NCBI GenBank assembly: GCA_005888755.1
Contig: VBBQ01000021.1
Coordinates: 458-20,747 of the forward strand
Direction of reading: 5' to 3'
Length of the DNA: 20,290 bases
From: Candidatus Bathyarchaeota archaeon
Lineage (GTDB): Archaea > Thermoproteota > Bathyarchaeia > 40CM-2-53-6
The notes beneath the pieces are model-generated. The model did not search any database. It was not told the DNA's origin and saw only the letters and a program-made list of their open reading frames with translations. The translations under genes and the position numbers were made by a program. The first letter of the stretch is position 1. Every line of letters starts with the position of its first letter. Below, piece by piece: positions 14,808 through 20,290 of this stretch.

Positions 14808-15182
14808 GAAAAATTGACGCGACGCAAACTCGGATTATCTTCCCAGCAGAGGTCAACCATCCGATGTCACTTCTTCCGTTCAGAGCAAAGGGATAGATCC
14901 AGCACCGGGTTACGGTCGAGCTTCACTATCCAACACATAGAGATTCAATCGCAATTATGGCGAAAGTGGTGACATCTCTGAAGTCTAGAACATTTTTGCG
15001 ACGCCTTAGAAATATCGAAGGTGTAAATCCTCGGTTGTTTCGTGACACTCTCTGACCTAATCGTCTGTATCCACTCTTCTCTTTCGAGGCGGTCATCGGA
15101 TTCAACGCCTGTCGTTACTGGTAGGAGTTGGGAAGGACTAGAATCCGTGACGAGCGCTATACAGGAAGGAGGTTGCCTGCAA
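14808..15182. other. Intergenic region without recognised genes
   Basis: This 375-nt stretch lies between the convergent regulator and HNH genes. Short frames are present but none has protein-like composition. I checked for tRNA T-loop and acceptor patterns and saw none. No repeats or promoters were recognised. Confidence 0.5.
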
Positions 15183-15512
15183 TCAAGACCATGAGACCCG
15201 AAATCTGTTGGCCGCGGCATCTCCAAAACGCAATGTGACATAGTGGAGGACATTGCATGGTTTGCACCGAACCTCCAAATCTTCTACCAGACGTTTACCA
15301 GTCGCGATCGCATGGATGAAATCGTATCCGCGCAAATTGTGACCCTCTCGTCTACCTCCACCTCTGATGTGATTGATTTCTAAGAGCCGTTCATCGTCAC
15401 AACCGCAATTTACACATCTCGGACCGCCAAGCCTAGCGAGCGCCAGTTTTCCAAGTTTTGCACCATATTCAATTTGGTACGACCGCTGTCTTTCTGGGTC
15501 TTTGTACGGCAT
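15183..15512 (-). CDS. Stand-alone HNH endonuclease-domain protein
   Basis: This 109-residue protein has CVNCG (about 33-37), LEINHIRGGG (about 44-53) and CKPCNVLHY (about 83-91). This is the CxxC ... NH ... CxxCN-xxH arrangement of a zinc-stabilised HNH nuclease, with the INH histidine as the general-base candidate. The N-terminus (PYKDPERQRSYQIEY) resembles the DPExxR-x-Y leader seen in many phage and archaeal HNH proteins. It could be a homing or mobile-element nuclease, or part of a defence or repair function; the neighbours do not decide. ATG 15512 is followed by a clear N-terminal motif, so the start is well supported. Its start is back-to-back with that of a possible plus-strand gene at 15518. 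Confidence 0.8.
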   Translation of the reverse strand: MPYKDPERQRSYQIEYGAKLGKLALARLGGPRCVNCGCDDERLLEINHIRGGGRREGHNLRGYDFIHAIATGKRLVEDLEVRCKPCNVLHYVTLRFGDAAANRFRVSWS

Positions 15513-15517
15513 GGGAA

Positions 15518-15802
15518 ATGGTCCACGGAAACTACACTAAAAGTATCCCTGTCCAAAATCCTGGCGGTTCAAGGGTCAAGCTACCACGCTACTGGCGCGA
15601 GGGGGTGGTTGAGGTTCGACCGTTCCCTGCCAAGAAGAGACCGAGTGTCTCTGAGGCGCTAGGGCTCTCAGGTGAAGCCGTGAAGAGGAACCCGACGACG
15701 ACGGTAATCCCGGGAGTCGATAAGAGCAAGGCAAGCCTATTCGAAGACTTGACAGAACCGAAGTATCGTATTCCTCTATTGCTGTTGAGAACACCGGTTT
15801 AG
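15518..15802 (+). CDS. Small hypothetical protein
   Basis: This 94-residue frame has natural codon use (AAG-AAG-AGA-CCG, GTC-GAT-AAG-AGC-AAG). It contains LPRYWREGVVEVRPF, a Pro/Lys-rich middle and a hydrophobic end (RIPLLLLRTPV). A TATA-like ACCATATTC lies about 45 nt upstream. It is convergent with the SLOG-family gene, with stops 5 nt apart. Against it, there is no recognised family, and its start lies 6 nt from that of the HNH gene, so each promoter would lie within the other gene. Confidence 0.4.
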   Translation: MVHGNYTKSIPVQNPGGSRVKLPRYWREGVVEVRPFPAKKRPSVSEALGLSGEAVKRNPTTTVIPGVDKSKASLFEDLTEPKYRIPLLLLRTPV

Positions 15803-15807
15803 GATAG

Positions 15808-16449
15808 TCAGAGCATCTTTGCTACGCTTTGAAAATAGCGAATGCCTCTTTTGCCGTTGAGGGCGTGGTCTAGTGCTTGGTCTACGGCGTCTTTGGGTGT
15901 TGGGGCGGCCATGACTTTCACTGTTTTGCGATCGTCTAGGTAGCTGTCGGCGATCTTGTCCGCTGTTCCCCCTGTTCCTTTCAAGGCTACTATCGGTTTT
16001 CCTTTCTGGTAGGCGACTAATGCTTCCACGTAAGTTCCCGCTCCTCCTCCCACTACGATTGCAGAATCCGCAGAGTAGGCGGTTACGTAGTTCCGTGAGA
16101 ATCCCATTCCAGTCGGGACGATGATATCGCAATAGGGGTTCGCGTAGCTCATGTCTTCTTGTGGGAGAATTCCGACGACCATTCCACCTTTCTCCTTCGC
16201 TCCCCTGCAAGCAGCTTCCATTACTCCGCCAAGACCCCCGGTTACGAGAACAGCTCCCCTAGATGCGATTTCGGCGCCGACCTCCTTTGCAGCAGCGTAG
16301 GTGCTCTCGGGACAATGGTCCGCGTCGGATCCTATTACGAGAATCTGTATGAGGCGTTTGAGGCTGGTCAGTGGGGTTCTCGATGCTACTCCTCTAAACA
16401 ATTCATCATCACTCTTTTGGAAGGATAGGATGCGACTACACGCGTCCAA
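15808..16449 (-). CDS. SLOG/TIGR00725-type nucleotide-binding protein (LOG/lysine-decarboxylase-like)
   Basis: The 213-residue frame carries a Rossmann-like SLOG fold. ILVIGSDADHC opens the first strand near residue 36, TGGLGGVMEAACRGA (70-84) is the phosphate-binding loop and GGGAGTYVEALVAY (134-147) the second motif. This GGGxGTxxE form is that of the TIGR00725 group, rather than PGGxGTxxE of cytokinin-activating LOG enzymes, so hydrolysis of a nucleoside monophosphate is only a possibility. The start is uncertain: TTG 16449 gives about 34 extra residues before the fold, TTG 16401 is shorter, and no ATG is available. It is divergent from atpA with about 105 nt between starts. Confidence 0.85.
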   Translation of the reverse strand: MDACSRILSFQKSDDELFRGVASRTPLTSLKRLIQILVIGSDADHCPESTYAAAKEVGAEIASRGAVLVTGGLGGVMEAACRGAKEKGGMVVGILPQEDMSYANPYCDIIVPTGMGFSRNYVTAYSADSAIVVGGGAGTYVEALVAYQKGKPIVALKGTGGTADKIADSYLDDRKTVKVMAAPTPKDAVDQALDHALNGKRGIRYFQSVAKML

Positions 16450-16498
16450 CCCAGCCGCTGGCTATGAGGTTGGCGTAACCATTGCTCTAACGAGGAAG

Positions 16499-16506
16499 GT
16501 TTTAAT
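16499..16506 (+). promoter_or_regulatory. TATA-like element of the ATP synthase genes
   Basis: GTTTTAAT, preceded by the purine-rich CGAGGAAG (possible BRE), lies about 48-55 nt upstream of the atpA ATG. It would give a leader of roughly 20 nt. Confidence 0.4.
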
Positions 16507-16553
16507 GACAACCGGCCGGAAACTCGACCTTCCCACACTCATAGGTCCTGTTC

Positions 16554-18338
16554 ATGCCTGACTTCAAGCCTGGAAAAGTCGCACGGGTCGCAGGCCCCGT
16601 CATCGTCGCCGAAGGAATGCTCGGCGCCCAAATGTACGAAGTCGTCCGAGTAGGCGACCAAGGCCTCATCGGCGAGATCATCAAAATCGATGGAGAGAAT
16701 GCCACAGTCCAAGTCTACGAAGAAACTGCTGGCCTCCGTCCCGGCGAAAAAGTAGAACGCACAGGCAAACCACTTTCAGTTGAACTTGGACCCGGAATCC
16801 TAGGCCAGATCTACGACGGCATCCAACGCCCACTTACAGTTCTTTTCGAAAAGACTGGACCCTTCATCAAGAGAGGACTTGCCCCCTCCGCCATAGATCG
16901 ATCTAAGAAGTGGCACTTCGTTCCCACCGCGGACAGGGGAGTAGAGGTTTCTGGTGGCGATGTTCTAGGGACCGTCAAAGAGACAACTCTAATCACTCAA
17001 CGGATAATGGTTCCGCCCAACCAATCCGGAAGGATCACTTCGATCGTCCCGGAGGGCGACTATACGATCACCGAGCCGATCGGCGAGATGGAAACCAAGA
17101 CGGGACCCATCTCGTTGTTCATGATGCACACCTGGCCCGTACGAATCGCCAGGCCCTTCAAACGCAAACTCCCGTCCGAAATCCCACTCATAACCGGCCA
17201 GCGCATCATCGACTTCTTCTTCCCCGTGGCGAAAGGAGGAACAGCAGCAGTTCCCGGACCCTTCGGCAGTGGAAAAACGGTGCTCCAGCAAGCACTTGCG
17301 AAATTTGCCGACGCTCAAGTCATCGTCTACGTCGGCTGTGGCGAGAGAGGAAACGAGATGGCTGAAGTTCTCGAAACCTTTCCGACACTCCTTGACCCTC
17401 GCACTCAACAACCCCTCATGAATCGGACAACTCTAGTCGCGAACACTTCCAACATGCCGATTGCCGCCCGGGAAGCAAGCGTCTACACCGGCATCACAAT
17501 CGCAGAATACTTCCGCGATATGGGTTACGACACTGCGCTAATGGCTGATTCCACGAGCAGATGGGCCGAAGCCCTCAGAGAAATCTCCGGACGTTTAGAA
17601 GAGATGCCTGGTGAAGAAGGGTATCCAGCCTATCTCGCGTCTCGCCTCGCCGATTTCTACGAACGATCGGGCCGACTAGAGGTTCTAGGCTCGGAATCCA
17701 AACAAGGCTCTATCAGCGTAATCGGCGCTGTTTCGCCACCTGGCGGCGATTTTTCTGAACCGATTACTCAGAACACTCTTCGTATAGTCAAGGTTTTCTG
17801 GGCTCTTGATTCCGAGCTTGCCAAGCGACGCCACTTTCCAGCTATCAATTGGTTGACAAGTTACTCTCTCTACCTCGACACTCTCGAAACCTGGTATCCG
17901 AGGGAAGTCGGACCCGAATGGGTCGACTTGCGAAAAGTAGCAATGTATCTCCTCCAGCGAGACGAAGAGCTCCGCGAGATAGTCATGCTCGTCGGTCCCG
18001 ACGCCCTCTCCGAGGGACAACGGGTAATCCTGGAAGCTTCGAAAATGATCAAGGAAGACTTCCTCATGCAGCAATCCTACAATCCTGCTGATAGCTATTG
18101 TGACAAGACGAAAACCTACAACATGATCCGGATAATCCTCCACTACTACAACCTGATGCAGAAAGCAGTCGACGAAAACATTCCACTCCAGAAAGTTCTC
18201 GAACTGCCTGTCAAGAACGATATCAGCCGCATGAGACTCACTCCGGCGGACAAGTTCACAGACTACTCCCAGAATTTGAACGAGCGTCTGGATCAAGAAT
18301 TCAAGATGTTAACAGCACCGACTGCCAAGGCGAAATAG
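16554..18338 (+). CDS. atpA: A-type ATP synthase catalytic subunit A
   Basis: This 594-residue protein is the catalytic A subunit of the archaeal A1Ao ATP synthase (EC 7.1.2.2), full length for the family. It begins with the beta-barrel [15 protein letters not shown], contains the long A-specific non-homologous region, and has the P-loop GPFGSGKT (residues 235-242). [15 protein letters not shown] follows with the catalytic Glu region, then [18 protein letters not shown] and [11 protein letters not shown]. It works with subunit B, encoded directly downstream, in the A3B3 head. The P-loop is intact: it lacks the intein that often sits there in other archaeal and fungal A subunits. ATG 16554 is the natural start. 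Subunit genes E, C and F, often upstream of A, are not present here; the gene is first in its cluster. Confidence 0.97.
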   Translation: MPDFKPGKVARVAGPVIVAEGMLGAQMYEVVRVGDQGLIGEIIKIDGENATVQVYEETAGLRPGEKVERTGKPLSVELGPGILGQIYDGIQRPLTVLFEKTGPFIKRGLAPSAIDRSKKWHFVPTADRGVEVSGGDVLGTVKETTLITQRIMVPPNQSGRITSIVPEGDYTITEPIGEMETKTGPISLFMMHTWPVRIARPFKRKLPSEIPLITGQRIIDFFFPVAKGGTAAVPGPFGSGKTVLQQALAKFADAQVIVYVGCGERGNEMAEVLETFPTLLDPRTQQPLMNRTTLVANTSNMPIAAREASVYTGITIAEYFRDMGYDTALMADSTSRWAEALREISGRLEEMPGEEGYPAYLASRLADFYERSGRLEVLGSESKQGSISVIGAVSPPGGDFSEPITQNTLRIVKVFWALDSELAKRRHFPAINWLTSYSLYLDTLETWYPREVGPEWVDLRKVAMYLLQRDEELREIVMLVGPDALSEGQRVILEASKMIKEDFLMQQSYNPADSYCDKTKTYNMIRIILHYYNLMQKAVDENIPLQKVLELPVKNDISRMRLTPADKFTDYSQNLNERLDQEFKMLTAPTAKAK

Positions 18339-18339
18339 G

Positions 18340-20290
18340 ATGGTCTCGCTCGCCGGTCTCGAATACCGAACGGTCCGAGAAATATCCGGACCCCTCATCT
18401 TCGTCGAACAAGTAAGAGGAGTAGGATATGGGGAGCTAGCAAGGATCAGGACCCCCAACGGCGAAGAAAGGAGAGGCCAGGTCCTAGAAGTCGGCGGAGG
18501 AGTCGCAGTCGTCCAGATCTTCGAAGGAACATCCGGGCTCGACGTTTCCGCAACAAGTGTCCGTTTCACCGGTGAAACCGTCAAACTTCCCGTCTCTCAG
18601 GACATGCTCGGCAGAATTTTCGACGGTAGCGGCAGGCCTACAGACGGCGGTCCAAGAATTATCCCTGATGATTATCTCGATGTAAACGGCAGTCCCATCA
18701 ACCCCTTCGCCAGGGAATATCCGAGAGAGTTCATCCAAACAGGCGTCTCTGCTATCGACGGGATGAACACGCTTGTCCGTGGACAGAAACTCCCTCTCTT
18801 CTCCGCGTCCGGGCTCCCTCACAACCAAATCGCTGCCCAGATTGCCCGTCAGGCCAAGGTCCGAGGCACGGACGAACCATTCACAACAGTCTTCGCGGCA
18901 ATGGGCATTACTGCCGACGAAGCCCGCTTCTTCAGAGACGATTTCGAGAAACAAGGCGCCTTCGACCACGTAACTATGTTCGTCAACCTCGCAGACGACC
19001 CTGCTATCGAACGAATTCTCACCCCGAGGCTCGCACTAACAGCCGCCGAATATTTCGCAGTCAAACTCGGAACCCACGTCCTCGTCATACTCACCGACAT
19101 GACCAACTATGCCGAAGCTCTCCGAGAAATCTCCGCAGCCCGAGAAGAAGTCCCTGGACGTCGAGGATACCCAGGCTACATGTATAGTGTTGATGGTAGC
19201 CGTAGAGTTGTTCTTCGAGATCCTGAGGGCTCTGTAAGAATCGTTGCTCTTAGCGAATTCTTCAATATGATTGAGGGTCCCATCCGGAACGACGGAGTCG
19301 TAGAAAGGAAAATCATCAATGGCTGGCACGCCCTCTCCACGACGACCGATGGTCGAAGCGGATTCCATCCGATCAGACATATCGTTCGGCATCCCTACAA
19401 GGGTCTGCTTACCCGCATCAAGACACAACTCGGAGAAACAATCGTAACTCCCAACCACAGCGTCTTCGGTGCAAAGGAGGGGCAACTCTCTGCCGTGGAA
19501 GCCGGGCAGCTTGGAGTTGGCGACTCACTCGCCCATGTGGCCAAAATCCCGGAGGACTGGGTTTCCAAGGAGACCGTTGAGATTCCAAGCGTCAAGACAC
19601 GGTTCCACCGAGAGATTGCCGTAACTCCTGAACTAGCTAGGTACCTTGGCTACTACGTTGCCGAGGGTCATTCCTCTCGGTGGTACGGTCGTAAGCACGG
19701 TATATGGCTGCACCAAGTTCTCATTACCAACAATTCGACCGAGTTCATCGATGATGTAGCAGACTGCTACACGAGCGTGTTTGGAAGAGCCCCGCCTACG
19801 ATTCACATTTGTGATAAGAGGTCGGGAACGTGGAGAGTGGGAACCCAACGAAAACACGTGTACGACTTTCTCAACGAATCGCTCGGATGTGGTCACCGCG
19901 CTTCTCACAAACGGATCCCTAGCGCCATTCTATCAGCCCCTAAGCCAATCCGGGGGGCGTTCTTCAAAGCATACTACGATGGAGATGGATTTTCGCAAGA
20001 CGCCCGCTACAAGACAAAGCAGTACTGCATGACCACGATAAGCCCGGGACTGCGTGATGATCTCATTTTCTTGTGTCGTACGCTCTACCCTGACCGGTCA
20101 CCCTCACTTACACCTGCAGTCGGAGGAAGAGCTCACCAAGTCTACCTCTCTACATACGTGAGAAGTCAGACGGCCTCTCTAAACGACACTGATTGTGTGA
20201 AAATCAAAGAGATCGAGCAAGTTGAACCAACAGAAGAATGGGTCTACGACATCGATGTGGAAGGATCGGACAACTTCGTAGATGCCTGCG
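18340..20290 (+). CDS. atpB: A-type ATP synthase subunit B with in-frame intein, partial
   Basis: The frame starts at ATG 18340, one base after the atpA stop, and is open to the window edge (650 codons). Residues 1-282 are the non-catalytic B subunit: [14 protein letters not shown] at the start, then [19 protein letters not shown] (degenerate P-loop) and [21 protein letters not shown], ending in [11 protein letters not shown]. At that point family members continue directly with SDLATIYERAG. Here a Ser283-led insertion follows with intein blocks; the C-terminal extein lies outside the window. After protein splicing the subunit should be normal, provided the intein is active. Pairing with atpA gives the alternating A3B3 ring. 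Codons before the insertion mostly end in C; after it, many end in T. Confidence 0.95.
   Translation, partial: MVSLAGLEYRTVREISGPLIFVEQVRGVGYGELARIRTPNGEERRGQVLEVGGGVAVVQIFEGTSGLDVSATSVRFTGETVKLPVSQDMLGRIFDGSGRPTDGGPRIIPDDYLDVNGSPINPFAREYPREFIQTGVSAIDGMNTLVRGQKLPLFSASGLPHNQIAAQIARQAKVRGTDEPFTTVFAAMGITADEARFFRDDFEKQGAFDHVTMFVNLADDPAIERILTPRLALTAAEYFAVKLGTHVLVILTDMTNYAEALREISAAREEVPGRRGYPGYMYSVDGSRRVVLRDPEGSVRIVALSEFFNMIEGPIRNDGVVERKIINGWHALSTTTDGRSGFHPIRHIVRHPYKGLLTRIKTQLGETIVTPNHSVFGAKEGQLSAVEAGQLGVGDSLAHVAKIPEDWVSKETVEIPSVKTRFHREIAVTPELARYLGYYVAEGHSSRWYGRKHGIWLHQVLITNNSTEFIDDVADCYTSVFGRAPPTIHICDKRSGTWRVGTQRKHVYDFLNESLGCGHRASHKRIPSAILSAPKPIRGAFFKAYYDGDGFSQDARYKTKQYCMTTISPGLRDDLIFLCRTLYPDRSPSLTPAVGGRAHQVYLSTYVRSQTASLNDTDCVKIKEIEQVEPTEEWVYDIDVEGSDNFVDAC
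19186..20290 (+). mobile_element. Intein with LAGLIDADG-type endonuclease in atpB, C-terminus cut by window edge
   Basis: The element starts with Ser283 (block [13 protein letters not shown]). Block B is [10 protein letters not shown] with Thr370 and His373. Block C, LGYYVAEG (436-443), and block [11 protein letters not shown] (541-550), are degenerate LAGLIDADG helices carrying the acidic residues Glu442 and Asp549. Block F is [16 protein letters not shown] (634-649). Block G (usually a short hydrophobic run ending in His-Asn) would come next but lies outside. The total length would be about 375 residues. The +1 extein residue is predicted to be Ser of SDLAT. Nucleophile Ser1 with Ser+1 is compatible with ordinary splicing. 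The endonuclease would target the intein-free atpB allele for homing. Confidence 0.92.

Noticed and set aside
15231-15243. 13-nt match CAATGTGACATAG to the duplicated segment copy B
   Set aside because: It lies inside the HNH coding frame, has no flanking similarity, and a match of this length is expected by chance in 20 kb.
17685-18296. Minus-strand frame of 203 codons opposite atpA
   Set aside because: It is a shadow of the highly conserved ATP synthase A subunit reading frame.

Overview
The window looks like chromosomal DNA of a mesophilic archaeon, most likely a soil or sediment lineage of the Thermoproteota (Bathyarchaeia- or Nitrososphaeria-like); the lineage is an inference. The evidence is an A-type (V/A) ATP synthase A-B gene pair, TATA-like boxes a short distance upstream of start codons, frequent TTG/GTG starts, and large serine/threonine-rich secreted proteins with Ig-like repeats. 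No rRNA, tRNA or CRISPR array was found.

Layout. (1) 1-1328, minus: a secreted BNR/Asp-box protein that runs off the left edge. (2) 1527-2944, minus: a cation-diffusion-facilitator-like transporter with a cysteine-rich N-terminus and a four-helix membrane protein. (3) 3031-4368, plus: a short, probably truncated DUF457-type membrane protein and a soluble alpha/alpha-toroid (squalene-cyclase-like) protein. (4) 4455-5830, minus: a possible small CxxC protein and a Gfo/Idh/MocA oxidoreductase with a clear TATA box. (5) 6049-11510, minus: a secretome cluster. It holds a secreted protein with a WELHP-motif domain plus two Ig-like repeats, a GH5-type cellulase-like enzyme with three Ig-like repeats, and a frameshifted paralogue of the first. 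The stretches upstream of the first two share a duplicated promoter-like segment. (6) 11531-12470, minus: an operon of four tiny genes (unknown, Cys8 zinc-binding-like, unknown, ribbon-helix-helix-like) packed with 1-nt overlap or 2-3 nt gaps. A frameshifted homologue of the last one lies upstream on the plus strand (12701-12884). (7) 13027-14807: two divergent paralogous regulators (ribbon-helix-helix N-terminus plus a shared C-terminal domain) around a 262-nt intergenic region that contains palindromes. (8) 15183-16449: an HNH endonuclease-like gene, a small unknown ORF and a SLOG/TIGR00725-type nucleotide-binding protein. (9) 16554-20290, plus: atpA, complete and without intein, then atpB, interrupted by a LAGLIDADG-type intein after Tyr282. 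The window ends just before the expected intein C-terminus.

How the genes fit together. Region 5 suggests export of polysaccharide-acting or surface proteins, with gene duplication and decay. Regions 6-8 (tiny genes, paired DNA-binding-like paralogues, a stand-alone HNH gene, broken copies) look like an accessory island, possibly an old integrated element, although no attachment sites or integrase were found. Region 9 is core energy metabolism carrying a selfish element. The most noteworthy observations are the B-subunit intein, the micro-operon with its decayed homologue, and the divergent regulator pair with palindromes.
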